Shown piece after piece: positions 30,121 through 41,880 of a stretch of DNA of 64,000 nt; the stretch's first letter is position 1, and every line of letters begins with the position of its first letter. The stretch is from positions 6,191,435 to 6,255,434 of the forward strand of contig NC_088296.1 in the NCBI RefSeq assembly GCF_032854445.1, in the 5' to 3' direction. The stretch comes from Liolophura sinensis. Lineage: Eukaryota; Mollusca; Polyplacophora; Chitonida; Chitonidae. The notes beneath the pieces were generated by a model, which was not told the DNA's origin, searched no databases, and was given only the letters and a program-made list of their open reading frames with translations. The translations under genes were made by a program, and so were the position numbers.

Positions 30121-30372
30121 ATTTATATATTTATTTGATTGGTGTTTTACGCCGTACTCAAGAATATTTCATTTATACGACGGCGGCCCGCATTTTGGTG
30201 GGTGGAAACCGGGCAGAAACCGGGGGAAACCCACGACCATCCGCACGTTGCTGAGGAGCTTCCCACGTACGGCCGGAGAGGAAGCCAGCATGAGATGGAC
30301 GAACTACAGCGAACGCATTGGTGAGAGACTCCTGGGTCATTACGCTGCGCTAGCGCTAACCAACTGAGCGCA
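30121..30372 (-). mobile_element. SINE-A, full length, no clear TSD
   Basis: Tail (GGTGTTTTACGCCG), central domain, link and tRNA head (GCTGCGCTAGCGCTAACCAA, ACTGAGCGC) on the minus strand. The B-box region carries changes (GATGGACGAACTACAGCG). Confidence 0.9.
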
Positions 30373-30962
30373 AATGATATTAGGTATGTTAAATGTAATG
30401 ATTTCACTCTACGTCACTCCTGTCCACAAATATAGACAGGGCTTTCAGGATCTACTGCAATGTGTGTCGTAGATGTACTTACTTCCGGGGCAAGGGGATT
30501 TGTAAACATCCATGTTCAGCAAATCATCAGCTGCTATAGACATACCTGTATTTGTATTCGAACGGTCACAAGTTTGAAATTTGATTTAGATATGATGCCC
30601 CGATTACAGACAATCTTCCTTGCATTATTAAAAGCTGACGGTTCCATTACATGTTTCCTGCTTTGTTTACTATTTAAATATACAGGTATAATTTCGTACA
30701 TATGACTGGGTGTATAGACTGTTTGATTGAAAAAGGACTCTTGCGAATATCCACTCGGTATGGCCCTTAATGGTCTAACAGTGGTTAACGAATGTCGGTT
30801 TTGAAGCTTCGATTTGAAACACTGCAACGATGCAGACCAGTTTCGGGTCGATATATTTGTTTAGAAAGAAAGTAAGGTTTCTGTATTTGCTGTAGGCCTA
30901 CTATTTCTAAGATCAAGGTGGCTTAATTGGGAAGAACTCCCATAACTATGAATGCTCGTGCA
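30373..30962. other. No supported gene
   Basis: Frames at 30460-30705 (plus) and 30534-30827 (minus) overlap and have no convincing motif. No repeat recognised. Confidence 0.4.
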
Positions 30963-31052
30963 AAATTTATTTATTTCAATGGTGTTTTACGCCGTCCTCA
31001 AGAACATTTCACTTATGGTCGGCTGCCATCATTATGGTGGAAGGAAACTATG
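30963..31052 (-). mobile_element. SINE-A tail fragment
   Basis: ATTTATTTCAATGGTG, TTTTACGCCGTCCTCAAGAA and ATTATGGTGGAAGGAAAC on the plus strand; tail and start of the central domain only. Confidence 0.8.
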
Positions 31053-31064
31053 CGTCGTCAGAGA

Positions 31065-31235
31065 CAAACAAATAAGAACAATCGAGCTTAATAATCGCAA
31101 GGCCAATTCCCAAAGCGATGTTTTACACAAACTACCAAAGAACTAAGAAAGTATATAAAGTACGAAAATAGGACGTAATAATACAAAGAGAAGCAGTCAA
31201 CAGTTTTCAATGATGTTTGAAAGACGCAAGGTAAG
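31065..31235 (+). repeat. Family E copy
   Basis: AATAATCGCAAGGCCAATTC, CACAAACTACCAAAGAACTA, GTATATAAAGTACGAAAATA and AGAGAAGCAGTCAACAGTTT, matching the copies at 12705-12850 and 32880-33130. Confidence 0.8.
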
Positions 31236-31465
31236 TTCTGTGCGACTGAGTGAAATACAGAGCCCGGCGGAACCCACAAAAATGCACAGGTGCTGGCCAT
31301 GGCTTTGAAACAATATTGCTGGCTATTGGTCCGTTTCTTCCAAGTAGATTTTTACACAGAAATATGGGCAGAACGGTTTGAAGAATGAGGAGAAAAGCTC
31401 CACCGCGAGATTCATGGAAACAGGAGGAGCGTTTGTTGCCTCAGTACTAAGTTTATTGCCGTCTC

Positions 31466-31756
31466 CCAGTCATTGCCCACCTTTTTCCCAGTCATTTCCC
31501 ACCTTGATTCAAAGTCATTTCCCACCTTGTTTCCCGGTCATTTCCCACCTTGTTTCCCAGTCATTTCCAACCTTGTATCCCAGTCATTTCCCACCTTGTT
31601 TCCCGGTCATTTCCCATCTTCTTTCCCGGTCATTTCCCACCTTGTTTCCCAGTCATTTCCCACCTTGTTTCTCAGTCATTTCCCACCTTGTTTTCCAGTC
31701 ATTTCCCACTATGATTCCCAGTCATTTCTCACCTTGTTTCCCAGTCATTTCTGACT
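31466..31756. repeat. 23-bp minisatellite, about 12 copies
   Basis: Unit CATTTCCCACCTTGTTTCCCAGT (positions 1-15 CATTTCCCACCTTGT). The lack of stops gives overlapping forward frames (196 and 93 residues) rich in S, F, P and H; these are artefacts. Confidence 0.9.
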
Positions 31757-31862
31757 GTCACGGCTACAAATTTGGTAGCTTGATAACAATATTAATCAAC
31801 TCAAACAACACGTTGTGTTTGGGACCAAACGGCAGTTTCATTTTTGGCTGGTTGAACGTTGA

Positions 31863-31930
31863 GTTTATTTATTTATTTGCTTGGTATCCAAGAAAATTTC
31901 ACATATTCGACGGAGGCCCGGACGTTGAAG
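31863..31930 (-). mobile_element. SINE-A tail remnant
   Basis: TTTATTTATTTATTTGCTTG, then AAAATTTCACATATTCGACG; a badly decayed tail. Confidence 0.5.
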
Positions 31931-31969
31931 CCAAAGGCGGAATCAATGGAATTCTTCCCCCAGGCTAAA

Positions 31970-32879
31970 TGTGTGTAAATTTTTGAATTCCTTTTTTATC
32001 AACCCGAAGTAAGAAGTCTAAAACTATGAAGTCACTCACCACAAGGCACAAAAGACAGAGCTGATGAAACTTACAAAGTTTTTGGCAACAAAGTTAACTG
32101 ACATAAACTGGCAATCAATATACTAGACAGGAAAATAGTGACCTGGCCACGGGAAATGGGTACACCAAAGACGGTCCTACGAAACACCAATTTATTTCAA
32201 CTGAAATTCAGTCATTCGAAAAAAGACTAAATAAATAACTATGTCCTTACGCAACATTAGAATAATAATCAATTAGATAATCAAATAAAGATTACATCAT
32301 AAACCTTGTGGCTTAAAGTAGTCGGTTAGAAAGAGCTAGATTCGAACTTGCGACCCCATAGAGCATGATCCTACCTGCGGTTAAAAAAAATCCTTTACTC
32401 GAGTGAATTCTCCAGAACCCGCAATTAGCTTATACACTTTGGTAAATGTACAGTCAGGAGAGAAAACCGCTGCTAAGTTTGAACTTTGAGTGAGGAGTAG
32501 TTTCCCCTTGGTCACACAGAAACTATAAACATAGAGCCGATGGCACCCAGTGAAGGTCTAGTGAACATTGACTTAGCACTTCGTATGCCTGGTGTGAATC
32601 TGCCTCCATTTTCTTGAATAACACGCAAACTTATACATAAAAGGGCAACCCCAGAAGACGAAAGAAAATATACGTATAAATAACAAGGGGGTCACATTTG
32701 CTGTATCGTTTCTTTCAAGCGCATATCGTTACATTGCTTTTGATTTGTAGGCGACGAAATCATATAAAATCCGTTTTCGCATGTCGTTTTTGCAAAGACG
32801 AAAGCCATGGCGAGTGGAAGAATAGTGAATGTATATTATTAGTAAAGTTTATATATTAGTATGGTACCCGATTTGGATA
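31970..32879. other. No supported gene
   Basis: No repeat or gene recognised. A B-box-like GTTCGAATC (minus, 32340-32348) lacks the rest of a tRNA; see the rejected list. Confidence 0.4.
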
Positions 32880-33130
32880 CCGATTTCTTTCATTTGCCTA
32901 GAACATTCCGTGCGCCTCTCGAACATCACTGAAAGCTGTTGACTGCTTATCGTTGTACGATTCCGTCTTAATATCGTAATTTATATGTTTAGTTATTTAG
33001 TTCTTTGTGTTAAAGGTTGTTTTGGGAACTGGCCTTGCGCTTTTTGATTTGGAACGCCGATCTTTGCTGACGGCTGGTATACGAATGTCTGTCTTTACAC
33101 ATTGATGTATTTCCATGGAAATTACTGAGC
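32880..33130 (-). repeat. Family E copy, minus strand
   Basis: In reverse it reads CATTCGTATACCAGCCGTCA, GCGCAAGGCCAGTTCCC, ACACAAAGAACTAAATAAC, AAGCAGTCAACAGCTTTC, the same order as other E copies. It and the E copy at 31065-31235 face each other about 1.7 kb apart. Confidence 0.8.
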
Positions 33131-33491
33131 TAAAACCTATCTATTTATAGTTTTTTTGTATATAATTATATTAATATTATTTATATTTTCCTTTCACCTA
33201 GGAAATAGGTTGAATCACGTGAATTGGAACTTCTTTATATGGGGAAAGTAGATGGCCATGTAAATTGCCCATCCTGTTTTAGGGTTGCAATGGAGTAGTG
33301 GAAAAAGTTCGCAAGATAAAATACACATAATATCAGTGAAGCCTGATGACGTCGCATGCTCATGTAAACAATTTCACGTGCTGAAAGTCATAGACCAATG
33401 AGAATTCGCTTCCATCATCGTATGGAGCACACACATGTCGTTGTTGTACTGGAAACCTTTAAACGGTCACTGTAATTCTTTTAATTTTTAG

Positions 33492-33736
33492 AGCAGATGT
33501 TTGTAGTTCTAACATCAACAAATTACAATTCCCACTTAGTTTTTCAGAAAAGTAAAGACATGTACATGTTGTTCATTAAATGTATTATCAAAGCGGTGAA
33601 AGAAAAAAAAACAGTGTACGATTACAATGTATACTGGCTTAAAAGAGCAGACAAGATATCTCTGAAATTCGAAGAATTACAGGACGTTCTCCGACTGTCT
33701 TCTGGATATCAGTTAATGACAAACAGATGGGATTGA
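33492..33736 (+). CDS. Candidate terminal exon, unrecognised
   Basis: A pyrimidine-rich stretch (TTCTTTTAATTTTTAG) gives a possible acceptor at 33491. Read in phase 1 it opens 80 codons to a stop. The Lys-rich helical-looking part (YMLFIKCIIKAVKEKKTVYD; later SLKFEELQDVLRLSS) has protein-like composition and the frame lies outside known repeats. I recognise no domain and see no upstream exon. Chance is a serious alternative. Confidence 0.2.
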
Positions 33737-34400
33737 GCGATACTAATGGCCAGTGACTGACCACACTGAAGTCTATCCCTCTAGCCACTGGTGGCCACTT
33801 GTACAATGAAAAAACGACACGTCAATACAGACAAGTTCCTCCGGTTGTTAACGAGGGGACGAATGCAGGACACCGCTGGAAAGCTAATGTTCCAGACTCA
33901 TTTCGAATCGTAGCATCCTGACTTGTTTTAATACATTTCACGGAGCCTCATACAGAGCAAAACAATAGCCTTGTTTCGGGATTTTGAATTATAATCGTCT
34001 CAGATAAAAGCAACGAAAGAGAAAGGACCTCAAGTCAAAATGAAAAGGAGTCAATATTTGTTTACAGTATATTTAAAGTTTACATAACGTTAAAAATGCA
34101 TGGGGCAAATAATATGAAAAAGATATTTTTTTTACGTTTTTTCCTATCCATAAAACACTTATTTTCTAAGGAGAGACGGTATTTTCTAAGGGTTTTTTTA
34201 CATAATTTTTATCGCCTAAAAATCCATTAAAACTTACAAGGTCGATCCTAAGGCAGGTAATCAAAGATGATTTCACGAAGAATAAAAGGTCACAAAGGTC
34301 CGTAAATAATTAAGGGACATTCATAAGGTCAAAATGGCGGGACGTCACATTATTTAGACTCATTACAGCGCTTGCTTGTCAGATTATAGCTCCTGAGATT
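33737..34400. other. No recognisable feature
   Basis: AT-rich. A short direct repeat (TATTTTCTAAGG, at about 34160 and 34181) is the only structure noted. Confidence 0.4.
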
Positions 34401-34429
34401 CTATGAAATGGGTTACAGCTCATGTTTTG

Positions 34430-35315
34430 CAGAATACAGCTCCAGTGAGATCGATTACGGCTCTTCAACGATATATTACACCTTTTGTGGTAATAACTAC
34501 ATCTCTAGTGGTATACACATATCTTTCAGGATTGATTGTGGTATTGATTACAGCTCTTGTGGTACTGACTACAACCCTTATGGTGTTGAGTATATCTCTT
34601 GTGGTATTGATTATAACCCTTATGGTGTTGATTACATCTCTTGTGGTATTGACTACAACCCTTGTGGTATTGTTTTTAAGCCTTTGTGGTATTAATTACA
34701 TCTCTTGTGGGATATGCATTTCTAGTGGTATTTATTACATCTCTTGTGGGATATACATTTCTAGTGGTATTTATTACATCTCTTGCGGGATATACATTTC
34801 TAGTGGTATTTATTACATCTCTTGTGGGATATGCATTTCTAGTGGTAAAGATTACATCCTTTACTATATTTTTACAGCTCTTGTGGTGTTGATTCTATCT
34901 CTTGTGGAATAAAATCTCTTGTGGTATTGATTACATCTCTTGTGGTATTGATTGTGGTAAAGATTACATACCTTATGGTATTGATCACATCTTTTGTGGC
35001 ATTGATTACATCTCTTGTGGCATTGATTACAACTGTAATTGATTACAGGTCATGTGGTGTTGATTACAGGTCATTTGGTATTGATTACAGCTCTTGTGGT
35101 ATTGATTACAGCTGTTGTGGTATTGATTACAGGTCATGTGGTATTGATTACAGTTCTTGTGGTATTGATTACAGGTCATGTGGTATTGATTACAGCTCTT
35201 GTGGTATTGATTACAGCTCATGTGATATTGATTACAGCTGTTGTGGTATTGATTACAGCTGTTGTGGTATTGATTACAGGTCATGTGGTATTGATTACAG
35301 CTGTTGTGTATTAGA
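34430..35315. repeat. 21-bp minisatellite in two blocks
   Basis: About forty units of CTTGTGGTATTGATTACATCT (first block) and CAGCTCTTGTGGTATTGATTA-type phase (second block, 35035-35310, mostly CAGCT or CAGGTCATG variants). At 34695-34855 a 60-bp sub-block (GGGATATACATTTCTAGTGG + TATTTATTACATCTCTTG) recurs four times. Since 21 is 7 codons, frames of GIDYSSC-type heptads stay open on both strands; these are artefacts. Confidence 0.95.
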
Positions 35316-36226
35316 GGAATTTGATCTATTCTGGTGGACTGAGCACCCTTGATCGTTTTCATGTTATTTTTTTCCCTACTAAATGTCAGAATTTGCGTAA
35401 TTCCCGATTAGTTATGACTCTAAGTTGCTGTTATTCTCCAATTCACATAATCGGGTAGAACTAAACTGAATTAAATCTACAACATGTTTGGTACCATATT
35501 CAACAGGTTAAGTGTGAAAATTTGCTTAACTATTCCAGAGTCGTCGCTGCTCTCTTTTTGCTCTTTATTCTGTAAGTCTTTTACAGTATACCGCCTTTCT
35601 GTACATTACTTGTCACGCCAAATGCCGTACTCACGTGATTCCTTTTCAGGGAACCAGCATAGATCTTGTAGCCATCATTGACTTTGATCGGAAAGCCATG
35701 TAAGGTATCAGTTAAGTTATCGAGAGCGAAACCAGTCAAAATCTGGCCTGATTGTGACAAAGGCTATTTCTGGTTTCATTTTTAGTCTATTTTCGTCTTT
35801 TTTTTTTTTGAGAGTTCTACTTTTTCTCGCATGTATGTCTTACACGTGTCGAAGACTCTTTCCTTATACTGGTTGGCTTCTCACACTTGTTACGTGACAA
35901 TTGCATTCGTAAGCAAATAAAACCGAGAGGGAAAATTAATGAAGGGCAGTTGTCCGTTGAAAAGCTTCCCATGAGAGAAAATTCTGTATTGAGAAGTTCA
36001 TTTTGTGGGTAAATGGCTGGGTCAGGCATTGAGGATCGCTTTCCCGGAACCGATTCCAGAAACAAAATTCTAAATCAATTCAATGCTGATAACATGGTAT
36101 GTATTCCAATTTGTGTGACTGACAAGCCTGCGATAATTCGATCGAAGTTCTATTGCAGGTGCATTAGAAACTCCGAACTAGGTCTATCGGAGAAACTGCG
36201 CATGCACAATTTCTTGGATGTTATCC
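35316..36226. other. No supported gene
   Basis: No repeat recognised. Frames at 35484-35681, 35817-36065 and 36013-36267 overlap on both strands without supporting features. Confidence 0.4.
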
Positions 36227-36521
36227 TTATACGTTGTATACGGGGCCTCCGTGGCTCAGTCGGTTAGCGTTAGCGCAGCGTAATGACCTAGGGGTCTCTC
36301 ACCAATGCGGTCGCTTTGAGTTCAAGTCCATCTCATGCTAACTTCCTCTCCGGCCGTACGTGAAAAGGTCTTTCAGCAACCTGCGGATGGTCGTGGGTTT
36401 CCCCCGGGCTGTGCCCGGTTCCCTCCCACCATAATGCTGGCCGCCATTGTATAAGTGAAATATTCTTGATTACGGCGTAAAACACCAATCAAATAAATGA
36501 AATAAGTTATACGTTGTATAC
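36227..36521 (+). mobile_element. SINE-A, full length with 15-bp TSD
   Basis: The element (36242-36506) is flanked by perfect TTATACGTTGTATAC duplications at 36227-36241 and 36507-36521. Head GGGGCCTCCGTGGCTCAGTC, B-box-like TTGAGTTCAAGTCC, link, central domain and tail GGCGTAAAACACCAATC are all intact. This is one of the best-preserved copies in the window and so probably a young insertion. Confidence 0.97.
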
Positions 36522-37812
36522 AGAAAATAGGAAGTGATAAAAATAATATATCTAAGACTAAGATATTTACAATGGATTGTGTTTCAGTCTTAATTCCCGG
36601 AACTTTCTGAATGCAATGACACAGAAAGCATGGGTGACTGACATAACTAGAATAAAAAAAAATAGGACTTCTTCTTGTCATAGGAACTCGTGTGACTTTT
36701 TCGGTGTCAGTAAGCTCAATTGCGAAAATGTCCGAATGTTTTTGTATTTACCGCATTTTTGGATTTCCTCGTGTATTTAGAACGCTCATAATGAGATCAG
36801 TAACAACTGGATTATGTCCAGTTTGAGTAGACAGTGGTTTGTGAATAGGTGTATCGGAATAAGATGTCACAGGAAATATCGGATGTCACAAAACTCTGAA
36901 CGTGAGTTACACACCCTATTGACTTGACTATACATGTTTACGGTTGCGTCTTGTTAGTTTTGTTTCTTCTTCATAATATAATAGAAGAATGTAATATTAA
37001 TAACAAAAGATCTTCATAATATAATAAATTCGACTATCCTCACGTAACGATGATAGAAAAATCCCCAGATGGACGACCCCTTCACAGATTGAAAATGGCG
37101 TATCCACAGGCACTGTTAAACAAAAAAAAAATATCGTACATCTAACACCTACAGACCGGCACGCGATGTGATACATTGATAGAGCAAGTCACCACTTTAA
37201 GAGACTAATCAAATGAGGAACTGTCATCCCAATTCAGTTATCAATCTGATCACACTCTGAAACTTGCGTTCACGCTTGGGGTCAAAAATTACCAAAAAAA
37301 TAATGATAAATGATAAAAAAATAAAATCAATCCCACAAATTTAGAGATTCTTTTTACACGCTAATTCAGTCGTTCCTGCTCTAACGTGTGAGAAGGTTAC
37401 AGAATCGTTTAGATTGCAGAGTCAGCAACTCCCGGATGAAAAGCTGCAAAGGAAGTGCGCTAATGCCAATCACGAGATAATCCTAGCTAGCCTCAAAAAT
37501 ACACTTCTTTAGAACATGGAAATTTGAAACACATACCTCCAGGTGGCCACCTATATTAGGAGAATGAACCCCACCCTTTACTGTGAACACGTCTGGTTTC
37601 CATATGAACACATTGCAGATACATACAAGAAGATAGATTTGTCTGTATGAAGGGCCTCCAATGCGTTATGTATGTCATACACAAGCAAGCTTTCACAGGT
37701 TGGTACCAAATTTGTTAATAAACAGTTCCGATGTCGGAGAATACCAATCTGATCCAGGTATATTGTTATGGAATTGTTACCAGTTGGTAACAGTTTAGTT
37801 AAACCGTTTCGC
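36522..37812. other. No supported gene
   Basis: Nothing recognised apart from a 16-bp direct repeat, TCTTCATAATATAATA, at about 36967 and 37011. Short frames at 36577-36780 and 37578-37814 have no support. Confidence 0.4.
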
Positions 37813-37813
37813 A

Positions 37814-37888
37814 TTTTTTTTTATTTGATTGATTGGTATTTTACGCTGTACCCAAGAATATTTCAATAATACGATGCGCAGTCCAAAA
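37814..37888 (-). mobile_element. SINE-A tail fragment
   Basis: TTTTTTTATTTGATTGATTG, GTATTTTACGCTGTACCCAA and GAATATTTCAATAATACGA; tail only. Confidence 0.75.
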
Positions 37889-38403
37889 TATGTTCTCTAG
37901 GAGAGAAAAAGAGTGAAAGATGGACAGGGATAGAGACCTCTAAGAGAAAGACCAAAACCAAAGCAAAATGAATCCAAAGGTTTACACAGAGTACACGCAC
38001 TGCAGAAGAGCGGTGAAGCGATTCCACTTAACCACATCCGATATCCGTCTCACAAGAGACAGAAAAAAAAGCTTGGCTGTATTTTGAAGTCTAAAGCTTA
38101 ACACGCAATTCCTAAAATAGACAATCGTTTGCGTCATCAAAGGGTTTTGTTTCTACGCCAGCTGGACCTTAAGTGCGATGGGTTTCTTTTTACCATTAAG
38201 GGAATAGTATATGCAAAAACACGTTAAACACGAAATTCGGATCAAAGAAAGGTCACCAAAAACTTACGACGTTTATTTTTTCACAAATAAAACGACGTAA
38301 AACGATATTGTATCGAAAACGATTCCCCCAAAATTTTGTTTATGTTTGAAGCATTTTTCTAATTGAGTTATAGACATTTAACATGTTAAATTATTTGGCT
38401 GCT
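37889..38403. other. No recognisable feature
   Basis: No supported gene or repeat. Confidence 0.4.
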
Positions 38404-38542
38404 TGTTTATTTAACTTATTTGTTTATTTGATTGGTGGTTTACGCCGTACTAAAGAATATTTAACTTATACGAAGGCGACCAGCATTATGGTGAGAGGAA
38501 ACCGGGCAGAGCCTGGTGGAAACCCACGACCATCTGCAGCTG
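38404..38542 (-). mobile_element. SINE-A tail/central fragment
   Basis: GTTTATTTGATTGGTGG, TTTACGCCGTACTAAAGAAT and GAAACCGGGCAGAGCCTGG on the plus strand; truncated before the head. Confidence 0.85.
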
Positions 38543-40422
38543 ACTGCTTGTTGTGACCACAGATTCTTAATTGAGTCCAAGTTACGTTTCATAACAAATT
38601 GCTTGCTCCCACACTGCAAACGCGGTGCTTCCAGTACACAACATATATTCTTACTTGAAATGAAGAAGTTTAGCAAACTGATACCGTACAGAGGGAAAAC
38701 ATATAGTATGACAATTGGGCTCAAACGGATCTTTTTGCTCGTAGCAGTATACCGTGCAACCTAGTATAGTAAAGGATCGCAACAGACTTTAAAACCTTTT
38801 ATAAAATAAAACAAAAAACAAAAATAATAAACTGCTCTCACGACTCAATCGTGAGAATACCTTTAATTGTTTCCAAACACAAGCCGGTCAGTGTGCTTCA
38901 TGGCATGCTATAATGTCAAACCTTTATCAGTTTCTCCATGGTGTACAAGGAAATATCATAGAATCGCCTTTATTCTATATAACGAAAAAGCTAATCAGGG
39001 ATGGTCAGATTGGGAAAAATCTATAATCCATTGCTTATGAATATCACTTATAATATTACAAAACTCACGATTTGATTCATACATGGCAGATGCACGCAGC
39101 ATAATCAATATTTTAAAAAAATTAAAAATAATAAATATCTTTTATTTATATTATATATAAATAGATTTAGATTTTAGATTTATATTTATCTAAATATTCA
39201 GGTCATTTGCAGTAGCTCACGTATTAGTCTAAAATGCATGACCTCTGCGGAGGAGATAAAAGAGAACGGCAGCGTAAAACATGCTGTGTTTTTCGACTTT
39301 TTCGTTTTTGACCGTAGAAGAGACTTGATACTTAACTTGGTGCTTGTTGTATAAGGAAACGCCGTTACGGCACTGTTAAATCCTGAAGTATTCAGACCAG
39401 ATTTTCTCCTGTGCATCGGTGTCGTTGATGTGATAAATAGACTGCTCAGTATTCATTTATGCAGGCCCTGTTCCTCTGGCAAACATCACAGCCATTACGG
39501 TCAGCAAATCCATTTAATAGATAAAACGTGGCTAGCAATCTGTTGAATTAATCTGTACACAGACGCTTTATTATTTTATCTCATTAAATTTCCATCTGAT
39601 CAAGACTGAGCGAGACGTCTGGCCACGAGTGTTTGGTTAAAAATCTGTTCACAAACAGGCATCTGGATAAGCAACTTAGTCGTGCTCAAATGTGATATGT
39701 TACAAGTATGGTGGACAGTTCGTACCACATGTCTTATAGCGTACGATACGTTCGTTTGCCAACATATTGAACAATACTTGTGCTAAACATCTCATAAAAC
39801 CCTATAAATAACTATTTTTTTTCGAGATCAAACCCATATACTCCAATGCCCAATTTACTGGGCTACTTCACGATACCCTCTCATCCTCATCAAGCTAAAT
39901 ATATCTGACAGGGAAGACAATGCCACAGGCTGCCACATTCAGATTATAACAGACAACCGCAGACTTACAACCGTTTTGACGCCATGCCTCAGGCATCATG
40001 ACGTCAAACCACCCTTATCGGGATAATCCAGGAAACGCCAATTCTTTTTCGATCATGATTACATGCTTAGTGGGTTGTTAGGAGCTATAAATGACAAGTG
40101 AATCCCTACTATCCATCCCTCAGAAACACAGCACCTGGTGTTTATAGGAAAATGTCAAAATGTTGAAAATTATATGCTTTGAGCTCGAAAAGTCAAACGT
40201 GATACGTCTTGTGTAATAACTGCTTTTCATTCACTGTGGCGACAAACAGAATAACCACGTGTTCGGTCAAAACCTGTGAGAAACTACATCCAGAATCCCA
40301 CCCGATCTATAGCGTTGTTTTATTATATTTTGACGATTCTCTGTTTAAATGTGCAAACTTCTGCATTTGAAGTCTCGTGAGAATCGGAACAATCCCTGCC
40401 TAGGTCATTGTGCGTGGGGTGG
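38543..40422. other. No supported gene
   Basis: About 1.9 kb without a recognisable element. An extremely AT-rich patch lies at 39110-39200 (TTTATATTATATATAAATAG). Confidence 0.4.
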
Positions 40423-40423
40423 G

Positions 40424-40595
40424 GGCTGTGGGTGAAACTGGCTGCAACTTAAGCATTTACACCGACAGTTAGAATAAAACCGCACGAAGGTAAATTGACA
40501 AGCGGCGGTATTCCACCGGTTACATGTGACTATTTACCAACTATTCCAATGTCGCCTCTGCTCTGGATTTACTCTCCAAACTGTATTACTTGATC
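40424..40595 (+). repeat. Family D copy
   Basis: TAAGCATTTACACCGACAGT, TTAGAATAAAACCGC, TTGACAAGCGGCGGTATTCC, CGGTTACATGTGACTATT and GCTCTGGATTTACTCTCC, in the D order. Confidence 0.85.
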
Positions 40596-40813
40596 GTGAG
40601 AGGAAATTCAACGGAGAAGAGGTGGTGACCACTACATGACCTGACACAGCGGACAAACCAGCCAGATTCAAATCAGTGACGACATTGGTTAGAGGATGGT
40701 GGAGTTAGTTTTGCTAAAAAGGTCTCTCTTTCAACAAAGCCATCATGTATTCGACAGTTACGATAATGTGTGTTATATCTCACTGAATGATTCTAAGTTT
40801 TCACTGGTCAATA

Positions 40814-41113
40814 CACGGTCACATTTATTTATTCATTTATTTATTAATTTAATTGGTGTTTTACGCCGTACTCAAGAATATTTCACTCATACGACGGCGT
40901 CCAGCATTATGGTGGGAGGAAACCAGGCAGAGCCCGGGAGGAAACCCACGACCATCCGCAGGTTCCTGGAGACCTTCCCACTTACGGCCGGAGAGGAAGC
41001 CACCATGAGCTGAGACTTGAACTCACAGCGACTGCATTGGTGAGAGACTCCTGGGTTATTTCGCTGAGCTAGCGCGCTAACCAACTGAGCCACGGAGGCC
41101 ACCACGGTCACAT
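40814..41113 (-). mobile_element. SINE-A, full length with 11-bp TSD
   Basis: The element (40825-41102) lies between perfect CACGGTCACAT duplications at 40814-40824 and 41103-41113. On the minus strand: head GGCCTCCGTGGCTCAGTTGG with A-box, GCGCGCTAGC stem, B-box-like GTGAGTTCAAGTCT, central domain and an (AAAT)n tail. Open frames at 40696-41013 and 40887-41111 run through it and are not genes. Confidence 0.97.
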
Positions 41114-41470
41114 AATATTCCGCGAAACATTATGTACAAAGACCACACGCTCAGTCAAAGTAACGTCACGCTCACAAAGTAATATCACACGTTCACGAGG
41201 CAGTAGCCAACGATAGCGCGCTGATACCCAACGATCACCATCGTTTATTCTAGTTGAGTTACCTCCCTTTGTGTGCCTCTGACATCTGCTTAATCATAAA
41301 GCAAGCAACAGGATGATGGCAAGTTTCACTTTTGATGTCCAAATTCAGTAAATTTAAATTTAAGGAAGAGTTTTTGTATGATAAAAACATATAGTGCATG
41401 CTGGAGATCTTAGGAACTATCAGCTCACGACTATCAGCTGGCGATCGTACCGCATGTATTTATGTTGGCC
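41114..41470. other. No recognisable feature
   Basis: Nothing supported. Confidence 0.4.
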
Positions 41471-41471
41471 T

Positions 41472-41617
41472 ACTTATCTATATATTTATTTGATTGGAGT
41501 TTTACGCCGTACTGACTTATTGACTTAGTGAATCATTGACTTACATCAGAGCGGCCAGCATTAGGTGGAAGGAAACCGGACAGAGCCGGGAGAAACCCAG
41601 TACAATCCGCAGATGCC
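41472..41617 (-). mobile_element. SINE-A tail/central fragment
   Basis: TATTTATTTGATTGGAG, TTTTACGCCGTACTGACTTA (with a small tandem expansion of TTGACTTA), GCGGCCAGCATTAGGTGG; truncated before the head. Confidence 0.8.
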
Positions 41618-41752
41618 GCATATGTTAAAAACGTTTATATTGCACTTCAACTTTAGAAACGTGACTTTGCCGTGAAGAAATTTACTAATACAACGTCTTG
41701 AACTCACTACATCTTTCTTTTGCGCCATTTATAAAAAAATTATTGACAGTAC

Positions 41753-41880
41753 ACAGGCTGATATGGACTTATTCTATATGCAGTTGTATTTTTGCGTGGC
41801 GGACGCGTGTCCCAGCTTACAAGTTCAGTCATTAGTGCTACGCAAAAATAGAAAAGAGTCCACATAAGCCGGCACACATT
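41753..41880. repeat. Imperfect inverted repeat
   Basis: The left arm (CAGGCTGATATGGACTTATT, then GTATTTTTGCGTGGC) is answered by the right arm (GTGCTACGCAAAAATAG, then AGAGTCCACATAAGCCGG). The best-paired core is TATTTTTGCGT/ACGCAAAAATA. A stem-loop of about 125 nt is possible. Confidence 0.75.

Noticed and set aside
31378-31968. 196-residue Ser/Phe/Pro-rich open frame
   Set aside because: Covers the 23-bp minisatellite and ends in SINE tail remnant.
32331-32400. tRNA gene on the minus strand suggested by GTTCGAATC
   Set aside because: Only a B-box-like T-loop is present; no A-box, anticodon arm or closing acceptor stem could be built. Possibly a very old SINE head.
34403-35362. Heptad-repeat open frames (GIDYSSC, NSCNQYH and similar)
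   Set aside because: Products of the 21-bp minisatellite on either strand; no start context, signal or domain.
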